A stretch of DNA of 64,000 bases from Ignavibacteriales bacterium (GCA_016707115.1 JADJIH010000023.1:1-64000), one strand, 5' to 3'; shown: positions 48,615 to 58,204, counted from the stretch's first letter. A program made the numbers and translations. Notes: a model not told the origin generated them from the letters alone.

Positions 48615-50498
48615 TTATAAATAATGCCGCCAATCAAAAACAAATCTTACACCCAGGTACCAAACATTCTCTAGCTTAGGTGTTCTATTGTAGGTAGGGT
48701 CAAGTGATTCAATGTTATGCGGAATATCTACACCACCATAAAGCTGTACCAATAAAGTTGAGCTTTGATCAGTTGAAAAGGATCTTAATGGTCTGTACTC
48801 AAGAAATGGAAATTCAATTTGCGTTGATCTGTAAGAACAAATGAACAAATCACCGTTTTCATCAAAGACCAGTAAAGCATCACGCTGTTTTGTTCTTCCA
48901 AAAAGATAAATTGCCGCTTCGCGTCCCAGCACAATCTGAAACCTTCCGATTGGTGTTGCCATTCCAAGATGCCAGGGAATTAATCCGCCATTAACAGCAG
49001 TTACAGCCATCTCGGAAAAATCTTTTGGTGATAGTAATAACATTATTGGTGCTGCAATTAATAAATCGCCCGGAATAATATAAAATGGTAATCGTATCCT
49101 TGCAGAGAATGCAGATCTGCCGGGAATTGCTGATAGGAGGGCGCCATAGTTCTCGGTACCCTGTTCAGCAATAATTCCAACGGAAGAAGAACCATCCTGT
49201 CTCCAGCCAACATCAAGAAAAACCAGGCCATCGCTTGCTTCATTAAGAATTCCATCAAGTCCTAATCCAAATCTTATAGAGCCTTCAAGTCCGCCGATTA
49301 CACCAAGTGATTTTTGATTTAAACCAAACCCGCCATTAATAACAGCGCCTCTTAAAGAGGGTGAAAATCCAAAAAAAGTTCCAAGTTCAGCCCTGAATCT
49401 TGGGAGTTCACCCAATCCCTGAATTAAACCAGGAATAGGAGTATCATAAAGTATAGGATTAAGCATTTCAACAAATTTATTATCGTACTTTTGTGAGGGC
49501 ATAAATTCGTTCTTAGAAATATCAAAATCCTCCGGTTCTGATTTTAATAGTTCGTCATCATATAATTTTACATTTATCTTACCCCGCGATGCATCAAGTA
49601 ATTGCTCTAAACTTAATCTGATTACATTGGCAGCAAACTCAGCATCTTCATCTCTCATCCAGGCATCACCTGTTAGAACAATATTTTTACCGGACCAGGT
49701 TGTTGTTTTAAGTCCATGTTCATTATAAAAATCGTGTGTGCCTTTTTGTTGTGAAGCATCACCCCATGTACCGGCGGCATGACCCGCAGCAAAAACATCT
49801 TCAAGAAAATGCAATCCAAAACCTTCATCAGCCAGTGCGGCAAGAATTAAAGCCGAACGTTCTGTTTGAGATAATTTTTGTGATGATAGTTTGTTCATCT
49901 TTTTTAAGGCAAGGTTATGATACCATAAATAAACACCGAGTGCGTTTAATTGTGATCCTTCTTTTATGCAGTCATACGCATATTCTTCCCTGCTTTCGCT
50001 TGCATTTTCCAAAGAAAGAAGAAAATGTACATGGTTGTGTCCTGCCCGTGTAGCATAATCGGGATCAGATGTTTGCAGCCTGATATCCGAGTTACGTAAA
50101 GCATTAACACGCATATTTCTATCTGTTGAATTTTGTAAATCAATTTTTAAGCGGGCAGTAATATCAGCAACATCCATAATCCATTCTGATTGTAGAATTA
50201 TATCCAGCATATTTTTTGCAGAGGTAGAATGATCGCCGCCTATCGCAGGAAATGATGCATAATCAAGATGAGTCGGCATTGTGGTTTGTGTTGCATCAAT
50301 AACTGATTCCGTCAATCTGAATTCATAACCAATTCTTGCTTCAGCCCAAAGCGCATCAAGTGTGCTTCGATAATCCGTACTAAGATTTTGAATTGCCAGT
50401 AAAAAAATATCCCTGTGTTCCGGATAAACCCAGGCGCGTGTGATTGACATACCCCAAAGGGTTGCCAGGGTAAATGAAGCGATAAAAATCTTTTTCAT
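48615..50498 (-). CDS. Zinc phospholipase C / P1 nuclease-like protein with C-terminal barrel-like domain
   Basis: Signal cleavage would expose Trp23, as in phospholipase C and P1 nuclease, where the N-terminal Trp binds zinc. Candidate ligands match that family's spacing: Asp79, His90, His230-x3-Asp234-x5-His240, His255 and Glu260 (GLHFLEDVFAAGH then GTHDFYNEHG). Residues of about 370-627 are Gly-rich and strand-like (AVINGGFGLNQKSLGVIGGL, FLDVGWRQDGSSSVGI) and end in YLGVRFVFDWRHYL, like an outer-membrane barrel. 627 aa, far longer than classical PLC at about 250-400. Hydrolysis of phospholipid or nucleic acid at the cell surface is inferred. Confidence 0.65.
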   Translation of the reverse strand: MKKIFIASFTLATLWGMSITRAWVYPEHRDIFLLAIQNLSTDYRSTLDALWAEARIGYEFRLTESVIDATQTTMPTHLDYASFPAIGGDHSTSAKNMLDIILQSEWIMDVADITARLKIDLQNSTDRNMRVNALRNSDIRLQTSDPDYATRAGHNHVHFLLSLENASESREEYAYDCIKEGSQLNALGVYLWYHNLALKKMNKLSSQKLSQTERSALILAALADEGFGLHFLEDVFAAGHAAGTWGDASQQKGTHDFYNEHGLKTTTWSGKNIVLTGDAWMRDEDAEFAANVIRLSLEQLLDASRGKINVKLYDDELLKSEPEDFDISKNEFMPSQKYDNKFVEMLNPILYDTPIPGLIQGLGELPRFRAELGTFFGFSPSLRGAVINGGFGLNQKSLGVIGGLEGSIRFGLGLDGILNEASDGLVFLDVGWRQDGSSSVGIIAEQGTENYGALLSAIPGRSAFSARIRLPFYIIPGDLLIAAPIMLLLSPKDFSEMAVTAVNGGLIPWHLGMATPIGRFQIVLGREAAIYLFGRTKQRDALLVFDENGDLFICSYRSTQIEFPFLEYRPLRSFSTDQSSTLLVQLYGGVDIPHNIESLDPTYNRTPKLENVWYLGVRFVFDWRHYL

Positions 50499-50578
50499 AA
50501 TTGATATTTAAAAAATTGATTGGGAATCTGAATGAAAATATTGTAATAAAAAGATTGCTGTGCAATTTGGGATGCGGA

Positions 50579-51565
50579 TTAATTTTTGAAAGGATTTAAT
50601 CTGTCTTGATTAAACTGTGGTTTGTAATTATTTGCGCTTTCCATTTCCTGTATCCAGCCATTGTGTAAACCGTATTTTTCTAATAACTGCAGCGCTTTGT
50701 TATATTCGGAATTTCTTAAAGCTCGGTCAATCAAAATATCTTTATAAGCTTTGTTAGTTGGATAGTACTGCGACATTAATGATATGTGAACATTGGGACT
50801 TAATTCTTCAGCAATAAACTTAAATACTTTTTCTGTGTCGGATAAATCGTTCGGCAAAATAAGGTGCCTGATAATTAATCCACGGACAACAATATCTCCA
50901 TCATAAACAAGTTCATCACCAACCTGTCTGTACATTTCTTTAATTGCCTCTTTGGTTTTTTCAAAATAGTTATCAACAAGTGAGTATGTTTTTGCGTATT
51001 CACTGTTGCCGTATTTAAAATCAGGCAGATAAATATCAATAACACCATCATAATGTTTTAGCATCTCAACAGAATCGTATCCGTTTGTGTTATAGATTAT
51101 AGGAAGTTTTAATCCTTGCTGAGCAGCTAAATAAATTGATTTTAAAATCGTTGCAGAAAAATGTGTCGGGGAAACAAGACCAATGTTGTGGCAAGCTTTA
51201 CTTTGCAGTTCAATCATAATTTCAGCTAAACGATTATGTGAAACTTCTTTTTGTTTTTCAATTTTTGGATTCTGGCTAATCTCAAAATTCTGGCAGTATA
51301 TACACTTTAAATTACAGTTTCCGAAAAATATATTTCCCGCTCCGCTGGTTCCAGATAAAACAGGTTCTTCACCAAAGTGCGGAGTATAAGATGATACAAT
51401 TGGTAAATGCCCGCTTGTGCAGATTCCATACTCATCATTAATGCGATCAACATTACAATCACGCGGGCAGCTTGTGCAGGATGCAAGACTTGCATAAGCT
51501 TTTTCTGCTCGCTTATAAAGTTCGCCGTTGTGCAAAAGTTCAATATAAGATGGAATGAAATTCAT
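50579..51565 (-). CDS. Radical SAM protein, PflA/PflX-like
   Basis: The cluster motif CNLKCIYC (Cys84, Cys88, Cys91) is the standard CxxxCxxC. Before it lies a cysteine cluster Cys30/Cys33/Cys37/Cys49 (CTSCPRDCNVDR, GIC) as in COG1313-type PflA homologues. Further blocks: NIGLVSPTHFSATILKSIYL, IIYNTNGYD, DIYLPDFKYG, GLIIRHLILPND. 328 aa. It may activate a glycyl-radical enzyme or act on another protein; no such partner is adjacent. Confidence 0.88.
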   Translation of the reverse strand: MNFIPSYIELLHNGELYKRAEKAYASLASCTSCPRDCNVDRINDEYGICTSGHLPIVSSYTPHFGEEPVLSGTSGAGNIFFGNCNLKCIYCQNFEISQNPKIEKQKEVSHNRLAEIMIELQSKACHNIGLVSPTHFSATILKSIYLAAQQGLKLPIIYNTNGYDSVEMLKHYDGVIDIYLPDFKYGNSEYAKTYSLVDNYFEKTKEAIKEMYRQVGDELVYDGDIVVRGLIIRHLILPNDLSDTEKVFKFIAEELSPNVHISLMSQYYPTNKAYKDILIDRALRNSEYNKALQLLEKYGLHNGWIQEMESANNYKPQFNQDRLNPFKN

Positions 51566-51642
51566 ATTAATAATTTACAATGTAAATTTACTAAAAAAGA
51601 ATCCACAACGGCTTACTATTTAAGAAACAGAAATTAAAGTAT

Positions 51643-53286
51643 TTACATAATCCTGGAAGATGTAAGTGTAACATCAGCATTTTTCCATGCCTCATTAAAT
51701 CGTTTTTGTATTTCGGCAGCCTCATCAATTCTGTTTTGCTTAAGCACTGATTGATGCAACCCAAACAATGCCCAGCCGTTTTCCGGCACATCTTCTAGAT
51801 TTTTTAAATATACTTTTTCTGCTTCGGCATATTTTCCTGCTTCAATTAAAACAGCACCTAAATTTTGTGAGCAGGGATAAAACCAGGTTGGGGGTTCATC
51901 ATATCTTAATGTGTATTCAAGTTCAACTGCTTTTTTAAGATGCTCAATTGCAACAACATACTTTTTGTTTTTAGCAGCTATCTCACCACTCAAAACCTCA
52001 TAAGCAATTTTTATTAATATTCCTGCAGAATTAATCTCCCAGATGATAAGTTCTTCGACATCTTTATTTGTGCGTAATTTTTCAATTTCCTTAAGTTCTT
52101 TCTCAGCATCTGGTAAATTATTCTTTGCAACAAAAGCCATTCCTCTTGCGTAATGCCACACCGCTTTTGAATATGGTCGTGCATCTGCAGGCTGAGGATA
52201 ATTTAGAATCTCATCCCATTTACCAAAAGTTACGTAAGCATAAAGCGGAGTAACAACAAAGTGTTGCAGTGTTTTATATCCGCATACTTCCAGCAAAGAA
52301 TCAGGTGGTTTTTGCGATGCTTTTAACGCTGCATCAATTGCGATTTTACTGTTACCTTCTAATGTTGATGTAGCAAAAAGAAAATGATAGTTATGCGGGT
52401 AATAAGATATCGGGTAAAATCCCTGCTGATTACATTGATTAATGTATTCTTCATCAGATTGAACAGCACGCTGATTAGCTAATGTTCCTTCGCGATAATT
52501 ACCAACCCTTATATAAATGTGTGATGGCATATGAACCAGATGCCCGGCGCCGGGTGCTAAAAATCTAAGCTTATCTGCACTTGGAAGTCCGCGCTCAGGA
52601 TTTTTTGATGCTTCAACAGCATGGATGTATAAATGATTTGCTCCATGATGATCCGGGTTTTTTTGCATAACTTTTTCGAGTGTTGTCAGTAGTTCATCTG
52701 TCCATGGCTGCGGCGTTCCATCTTTTAACCAGTAATCCCATGGATGCAAATCCATTATTGATTCTGCAAACATGGTTGCGGCATCCAGATCATTCGGATA
52801 GTTTTGATGAAGTTCCCGCATCGCTAAGAAATATGCAGAATCAAGAGGGGTTCTGTCTTTGGGCGGTTCTTTCATATATCTTTTTGATAGCGCCATCACA
52901 AAATCTTTTTCTTTTTGTGATTCGTCATCAAGCAAGGTAATTGCTTTTTGAACAGCTTCGTACGCAGTGTGTACAACACCCGCATCCATTGGTAAATTTA
53001 TATTGGGACCCAAGACATACGCCATTCCCCAATAAGCCATTGCACAATTTGTATCAAGTCTTGCAACTTCTTTAAAAGATCTGAAGGCTTCTTCATGATT
53101 GAATCCATAAGCAAAAATAATTCCCTGGTTAAAATATTTTTGTGCAAGATCCGAATCAGTAGTTATGGAAAAATTATGTGAGCCAATATTAGTAAATAAT
53201 GGCGCTTGTCCTGCCGGCGTTGATGTGCATTTAGTGTACAGTAAAAGGAGAAGAGTAAGTAGTATAGCAGTAAATACTATTTTCAT
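51643..53286 (-). CDS. TPR-repeat lipoprotein
   Basis: The leader ends in a lipobox cysteine (TLLLLLYTKC, Cys20). TPR-like units occur at both ends: SDLAQKYFNQGIIFAYGFNH, EEAFRSFKEVARLDTNCAMA, and ERAEKVYLKNLEDVPENGWA-like repeats near the C-terminus. Central blocks HHGANHLYIHAVEAS and LVHMPSHIYIRVGNY are conserved in a family of long TPR proteins seen in many soil bacteria. 547 aa, intact. Likely faces the periplasm; partner unknown. Confidence 0.82.
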   Translation of the reverse strand: MKIVFTAILLTLLLLLYTKCTSTPAGQAPLFTNIGSHNFSITTDSDLAQKYFNQGIIFAYGFNHEEAFRSFKEVARLDTNCAMAYWGMAYVLGPNINLPMDAGVVHTAYEAVQKAITLLDDESQKEKDFVMALSKRYMKEPPKDRTPLDSAYFLAMRELHQNYPNDLDAATMFAESIMDLHPWDYWLKDGTPQPWTDELLTTLEKVMQKNPDHHGANHLYIHAVEASKNPERGLPSADKLRFLAPGAGHLVHMPSHIYIRVGNYREGTLANQRAVQSDEEYINQCNQQGFYPISYYPHNYHFLFATSTLEGNSKIAIDAALKASQKPPDSLLEVCGYKTLQHFVVTPLYAYVTFGKWDEILNYPQPADARPYSKAVWHYARGMAFVAKNNLPDAEKELKEIEKLRTNKDVEELIIWEINSAGILIKIAYEVLSGEIAAKNKKYVVAIEHLKKAVELEYTLRYDEPPTWFYPCSQNLGAVLIEAGKYAEAEKVYLKNLEDVPENGWALFGLHQSVLKQNRIDEAAEIQKRFNEAWKNADVTLTSSRIM

Positions 53287-53444
53287 AGTTGCCTCCTATG
53301 ATAATTATGTAAGTTAATTATTTATTAAAACGACAAAATTACAAGTGCATGAAAGGTTTTGGACATGAAAATAAAACAATAATTGGGGGTTGTCAATAGT
53401 TTTGGGGCGAAAAGCATTCTCTTTTGTCCAAAGCAAGAATAAAA

Positions 53445-54137
53445 CTAATCCTTAACAGCAAAATCAACAGCCGCTTTAGCATGAATATTTAAAGTATTAA
53501 AAACAGGCAAATGAGTGTCCGCTTGTTTTATAAGTAGTGGAATCTCTGTACAGCCTAGAACAATTCCCTTGGCCCCTTTTTGTTCAAGATTATTTATGAT
53601 TTCTAAAAATCTTTTCTTTGATTCTGGTTTATAAATTTCTTTAAGCAATTCATTCATAATTGTGTCATGAATAAATAATCTTTCGGGTTTTTCCGGCACG
53701 ACAGAACTAATACCTCTTTCACTTAATTTCTTTGTATAAAAATCCATTTCCATTGTAAACTTCGTTCCCAGCAATCCAATTGTAGATAATTCTTGCTTTT
53801 TTATTTCAACTGCCGTAGCATCTGCAATATGTATTACTGGAAGCTTTACTTCCTCAACTAGTCTATCAGCATATTGATGCAAGGTATTTGCACACAGAAC
53901 AAGACAATCTGCAGAAGCATTTTTAAGCTTTATTGCTGCATCAAGAACAAATTTATAAACGCCTTCATGATCTTCGCGAAGATTGCATTCGTTTATATCT
54001 GCATAGTTAAAAGAATAAAGAATACATCGCGCAGCGTTGTGTCCGCCGAGTTGTTTATTTGTTTCTTCATTAATAAGACGGTAGTATTCAAGTGTAGAAA
54101 CCCATCCCGTTCCGCCTATAAGTCCGATTGTTTTCAT
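53445..54137 (-). CDS. Aspartate/glutamate racemase family protein
   Basis: Both catalytic cysteines are present: Cys82 in LVLCANTLH and Cys196 in GIVLGCTEIPLL. N-terminal TIGLIGGTGWVSTLEYYRLI is typical of the YgeA-like aspartate/glutamate racemases. 230 aa, full length. It interconverts L- and D-amino acids in the cytosol, possibly for cell wall or signalling. ATG 54137. Confidence 0.9.
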   Translation of the reverse strand: MKTIGLIGGTGWVSTLEYYRLINEETNKQLGGHNAARCILYSFNYADINECNLREDHEGVYKFVLDAAIKLKNASADCLVLCANTLHQYADRLVEEVKLPVIHIADATAVEIKKQELSTIGLLGTKFTMEMDFYTKKLSERGISSVVPEKPERLFIHDTIMNELLKEIYKPESKKRFLEIINNLEQKGAKGIVLGCTEIPLLIKQADTHLPVFNTLNIHAKAAVDFAVKD

Positions 54138-54281
54138 ATTAATCTTTCAATTGCAAAAGCATTATTAAAAATATTTTAAAGACACATAAAAATAGACCGG
54201 GTGGATTGATTTTTAAAGATATGATGCTGTTTAAAAGACTGCCAAAAGTTTTTTTAGAAAAAATGTTTTCTTTACTAATCT

Positions 54282-54458
54282 TTATTTACGATTTTTTAGC
54301 CATACCAAAAGCGATACTCCACTTGCAAAACCGCTTGCATATAAAGTTATTAGATTGGGTAGCTTTGCCATATTACCTATCATTGAATATGCTGTTAATG
54401 CACCGACAGCAATAGTTATTATAATTCCCAGTAATGCTAGTCTTTGTTTTTTATTCAT
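54282..54458 (-). CDS. 58-aa two-helix membrane protein
   Basis: A short frame from ATG 54458: MNKKQRLALLGIIITIAVGA, TAYSMIGNM, then LITLYASGFASGVSLLVWLK, ending NRK. Basic N-terminus, two hydrophobic helices and no internal stop support it as real. It lies 69 bases downstream of the MATE exporter on the same strand and may be co-transcribed with it. No family recognised. Confidence 0.6.
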   Translation of the reverse strand: MNKKQRLALLGIIITIAVGALTAYSMIGNMAKLPNLITLYASGFASGVSLLVWLKNRK

Positions 54459-54527
54459 TTGCTTCCAACATTTAAAATATTTCTTTTCTAATGGATTTTT
54501 CTGATTCTATTTTTCATACAGTATCAA

Positions 54528-55934
54528 TTATACTTTTATTGTTTTCCATTTTCCTTTTTTGAAAAGAAAATACCCAACAACAGAAAAAGTAGATTCTGAA
54601 ATTACAATTGAGTAGTAGGCTCCTTCTGCACCAAACCCAAGCTGTATCGCCAAAGTATATGCAAGTGGAATCTGCAACATCCAAAAAATAAACAAGTTCA
54701 TTATCGTTGGCGTTTTTGTATCACCCGCACCGTTAAAAGATTGAACGAGAACCATTCCAAATGCGTAGAACAAATAACCCATTGCAAAAATACTTAAACA
54801 TTTTGATGCATTATCAACTACTTCTTTTTCCTTTGTAAAAAATTCGGCTATGCCATCGCCGAACAAAAAGAAAACAATCATCACCGTTCCCATAAAAATC
54901 ATATTAAACATTCCGGTTCGCCAAACAGCTTTTTCTGCACGCTCCGGTTGATTTGCTCCCAAGTTTTGCCCCACCATTGTTGCGGCCGCGTTTGAAAATC
55001 CCCAGGCTGGCATAAGAGTAAAGATTACAATTCTGATTGCAATTGTATATCCGGCGAGTGCTGTACTTCCAAATGTTGAGATGATACGCATTAAAAATAT
55101 CCAGCTTGCAGATGAAATTATAAATTGTGCTGTAACTCCGGCTGAAAGCTTTACAAGTCTCCAGATAATTGTGGGTTTTAGGTGCCAGTTGTCTTTATGG
55201 ATTTTTATTAATCCTTTTCCCCTGCTTAGATGATAGAGTTGATAAATGATTCCCAATGATCGGCCTATAATTGTTGCAATTGCAGCACCCTCTATTCCAA
55301 ATTTTGGAAACGGACCGATCCCAAAAATTAGCATCGGATCAAGAATAATATTAATTGAATTTGCAATCCATAAAGATCTCATTGCAAGTGCGGCGTCACC
55401 GGCACCACGAAAAATTCCGTTAATCAGAAAAAGAAGAATCACGATAAGATTAAATCCGAGTGTGAGTTTTGTGTAGCCCGATCCTTCTGATATTACTTCG
55501 TTCGTTGCACCCATCAATCTAAGCAGATCTTCAGAAAAGAAAATTCCAACAAACATAATAGGCAGAGATACAAGTAATGCAAGATAAATTGATTGAACTG
55601 CAGAAACCGATGCGCCATCATTATCCTCTTCGCCAACTCTTCTGGCAATCATTGCTGTGGTGCCCATTGCTAATCCCCAGCCAAGAGAGTATGTAATTGT
55701 TAACATCGATTCTGTTAATCCAACTACTGCAATTGCGTTTACACCAATCTTGCTTACAAAAAAAATATCCACTATCGCAAACAATGATTCCATTATCATC
55801 TCAAGCGTCATCGGAATGGCAAGAAGGATTATTGCGCGATCGATGTTACCCGATAAGATATTTGCATCAGCACCGGCAATGCCAAGACGAAAAAGACTCC
55901 AGGCAGATAATATTTTTTTTATTATATAGTTCAT
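54528..55934 (-). CDS. MATE-family multidrug efflux transporter
   Basis: The sequence has twelve hydrophobic helices and MATE blocks: IDRAIILLAIPMTLEMIMES, ALFAIVDIFFVSKIGVNAIA, VGLTESMLTITYSLGWGLAM, NGIFRGAGDAALAMRSLWIA and the mirrored FNGAGDTKTPTIMNLFIFWM in the second half. 468 aa, intact. It exports drugs or metabolites in exchange for Na+ or H+ at the inner membrane. Confidence 0.92.
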   Translation of the reverse strand: MNYIIKKILSAWSLFRLGIAGADANILSGNIDRAIILLAIPMTLEMIMESLFAIVDIFFVSKIGVNAIAVVGLTESMLTITYSLGWGLAMGTTAMIARRVGEEDNDGASVSAVQSIYLALLVSLPIMFVGIFFSEDLLRLMGATNEVISEGSGYTKLTLGFNLIVILLFLINGIFRGAGDAALAMRSLWIANSINIILDPMLIFGIGPFPKFGIEGAAIATIIGRSLGIIYQLYHLSRGKGLIKIHKDNWHLKPTIIWRLVKLSAGVTAQFIISSASWIFLMRIISTFGSTALAGYTIAIRIVIFTLMPAWGFSNAAATMVGQNLGANQPERAEKAVWRTGMFNMIFMGTVMIVFFLFGDGIAEFFTKEKEVVDNASKCLSIFAMGYLFYAFGMVLVQSFNGAGDTKTPTIMNLFIFWMLQIPLAYTLAIQLGFGAEGAYYSIVISESTFSVVGYFLFKKGKWKTIKV

Positions 55935-56237
55935 CGGGTGTAATGATTAGAAAAAGATGAATATGTTATTTATTCGGATATATATGCTTGATAAATGCTC
56001 TGCGAAAGATAAGAAATGAATTTCAGAGTGTGAAGAGTTGAATTTATATTTTCCATTTTAACTATTTTGAAAAAATATTATTACCATAGAAAAAATCTCA
56101 AATGACAACAAGATGAATAAAAAATATTCCAAGGATCAAAATCCAAATAAAATTAGAGATGAATGGTAAGAGATATTAAAAACACATAAAATATCTTTGT
56201 GAGCAAATTATTATTAAAAATTTAAATGGGATTCAAA
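55935..56237. other. Intergenic region between divergent genes
   Basis: About 300 AT-rich bases containing the promoter regions of the MATE gene and the LamG-like gene. Nothing specific recognised. Confidence 0.4.
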
Positions 56238-57086
56238 ATGAAATTATTAAGTATAAATATATTCTTCTTCCTGCTTCTATAATTAACATTAAATAATAGC
56301 CTGATTCGTCAGAACTTAACATCGCATAATGGTGATGGTGAAATATTAAGCGAAACTAACCAATATGTAAAGCGAGTAAATGTTGATGAGGGTAAGATTT
56401 TAAACAAAAATTTATTAAATAGTTTTATCCAGCTATCATTAAAAGATAAGTGGTATGGAGAAATTACGTTCTGGACATCTGCTCAATGGGGAATTAAAGA
56501 ATCCGATGGATATATTGCTAAGCATTATGAATTAAATGGAAATGATTTTACTACAGATGGTTTTGACAAACGACCAAAGAAAGTTACAGAGGATAATATA
56601 TTTGGGCTTAAGTATGATGGATTCAACTATTACAGCAATAGTGCAGATATTACTGCGCAGCACCCGATGAGTTTTTTGGTTGTATTTAAAGTGAATGAAA
56701 CCAAGAACAACAATGTGCTAATAGACAGCAAGGGGAATAAAAAACACACGGTTAGTATTGAAAAGAACAAAGATGGAATAAATGAGTTAGTAATGAGAAC
56801 GGCTGGAGAAGTTTATATAATGGGCATTAAGTCCAGTTTAAATATTCTTTACATAGAGTTTAATGCCAAAAACTCTCGGGTTTTTACAAACGGAGAATTA
56901 ACATACAGCGGTGTGATTGGAACTGGCGAGATTGATGGACTGGTGATAGGCAGGGGAATAGTTAAAAACAACACAGTTAATTTTGATGGCGTGATCTATG
57001 AAACCGGGATAATTAATAATACACTTAGTGATGATGCAAGAATTAATTTAACAAATCTGATGAAGCAGGTTTACCAGGTTCAATAA
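56238..57086 (+). pseudogene. LamG-like secreted protein with a stop codon in its signal peptide
   Basis: ATG 56238 opens MKLLSINIFFFLLL, then TAA at 56280-56282, and the same frame continues open to 57086 without an indel. Mature-like sequence: YGEITFWTSAQWGIKESDGY, LKYDGFNYYSNSADITAQHP, MSFLVVFKVNETKNNNVLID, and a terminal GVIYETGIINNTLSDDARIN that is the usual LamG/concanavalin-like end. One base change (such as TTA) would restore about 282 aa. It has no alternative start until 56667. Probable carbohydrate-binding or surface protein. Confidence 0.6.
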
Positions 57087-57232
57087 CAGTTTATTTTTGC
57101 TTCTCCCGGCTCATTTTTTCTCAAATAGAAAAAGGGTTCGATAGTTGTTTTTTTTTGAGTTATTATTAGTTTTGTATTAGATATTTAATTGCGCTGGGGT
57201 AAGGTTTTCCCCCAAGCCTTTAACCAGTGCTA

Positions 57233-57258
57233 CCCCGATGTTTTACCCCGCATCGGGG
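57233..57258 (+). terminator. Hairpin in gap after LamG-like gene
   Basis: CCCCGATG (57233-57240) and CATCGGGG (57251-57258) form an eight-pair stem, followed by ATTATTATTTT. It lies in an otherwise unassigned gap (57087-57359). Confidence 0.6.
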
Positions 57259-57359
57259 ATTATTATTTTAAAGGAAATTGACACTTTAAAAATTGATGAT
57301 AATGCCGAAGCGACGCTTATGTGTGGTTCCCGAATGCTTTAGACTGACTTTAGCGGTGA

Positions 57360-57758
57360 AGGAAAATCATTATATTTAAACTAGAGAAACAAACAATAAA
57401 GATTACACTGAATAATTTAATACGATTAAAAGTTATAAGTCCATTTGTTGCTATTCTGGTTTTATTACTTCAAATAATACCAAATCAGCAAAACGAAGAT
57501 CTATCAAATCAGAAATTTCCTGAAGTAAGTTTTTGCAGTAGTCTTTTTGTTTTAAATGTAATAAGTAATCCATATCAGCAAAATTTAGAAAGACAAAACC
57601 CGGAATTAAATCATTCGCCCGCCAATAGTATTTATGACAAAAATGATATTACCTCCATTACCGACTTAACAGATGCGAAAAAAATTTATAATGGCGGGTT
57701 TTCGCTTAAATTTAGAGTGAGCACATTTCTTACTGTAGTCTTTTCAACCGGCACCTAG
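57360..57758 (+). other. Open frame of about 130 codons with no start codon
   Basis: Between a TGA at 57357 and the TAG at 57756-57758 the frame is open and reads like protein: LIRLKVISPFVAILVLLLQI, PNQQNEDLSNQKFPEVSFC, KKIYNGGFSLKFRVSTFL. A hydrophobic stretch followed by polar sequence suggests a leader plus mature part. There is no ATG, GTG or TTG in a sensible place. It may be a gene remnant or a gene with its start lost. Confidence 0.35.
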
Positions 57759-57823
57759 CTTTTCCTTTCAAACATTTACTCAGTTAACTAAACGACAATT
57801 TTAATTTTGAAAGGTATTGCTAT

Positions 57824-57946
57824 ATGCAAAATGAAAATAAAAATAAATTTTTAAGTGATCTGCCATTTTATGGTTTAATTGGTGCTCTTGGCCTTAGCAT
57901 TTTGGGAATCGTTGTCTATATCATCTGGTCTATTTTTATAGGATGA
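57824..57946 (+). CDS. 40-aa single-helix membrane protein
   Basis: GAAAGGT lies 7-8 bases before ATG 57824. The product MQNENKNKFLSDLPFYGLIG continues into ALGLSILGIVVYIIWSIFIG, a polar N-terminus and one hydrophobic helix, then TGA. A hairpin with T-rich tail follows at 57974. Ribosome site, helix and terminator together support a real microprotein. Confidence 0.6.
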   Translation: MQNENKNKFLSDLPFYGLIGALGLSILGIVVYIIWSIFIG

Positions 57947-57973
57947 TTTTAGAATTATAAAAAATAATCTACG

Positions 57974-58002
57974 CCCCTAATGTAGTTTGGATGCATTGGG
58001 GG
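57974..58002 (+). terminator. Terminator-like hairpin after the 40-aa gene
   Basis: CCCCTAATG ... CATTGGGGG pairs over eight or nine positions with one bulge and is followed by TTCTTATTTT. 28 bases after the stop of the small gene. Confidence 0.6.
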
Positions 58003-58174
58003 TTCTTATTTTAAAAGAAATTAAAACGCCGGAATCGAATGATTACAAAAAGAGAGGAACTCCTCCAAGCTTTCACCCAGTGTATCTGAACAGGCAGATT
58101 TCTTTTTATGTGCAGTTGCCAGAACAAGAGAACGATTTTATATATAAAACGTTATATTAAGTGAAAGAATTAAG

Positions 58175-58204
58175 CATAGAGACGAGGCTTACCTCGTCTC
58201 TATG
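58175..58204. terminator. Strong hairpin after T9SS cargo gene
   Basis: CATAGAGACGAGG-CTTA-CCTCGTCTCTATG is a perfect 13-pair stem. It lies about 40 bases downstream of the minus-strand cargo gene ending at 58246. The loop and arms (GACGAGGCTTA) resemble 35353-35370, suggesting a dispersed family. Confidence 0.65.

Noticed and set aside
53874..54179. Plus-strand 101-aa ORF over the racemase start
   Set aside because: Antisense shadow of the racemase; residue pattern (many Cys, Ile, Lys) is typical of reverse reading of coding DNA.
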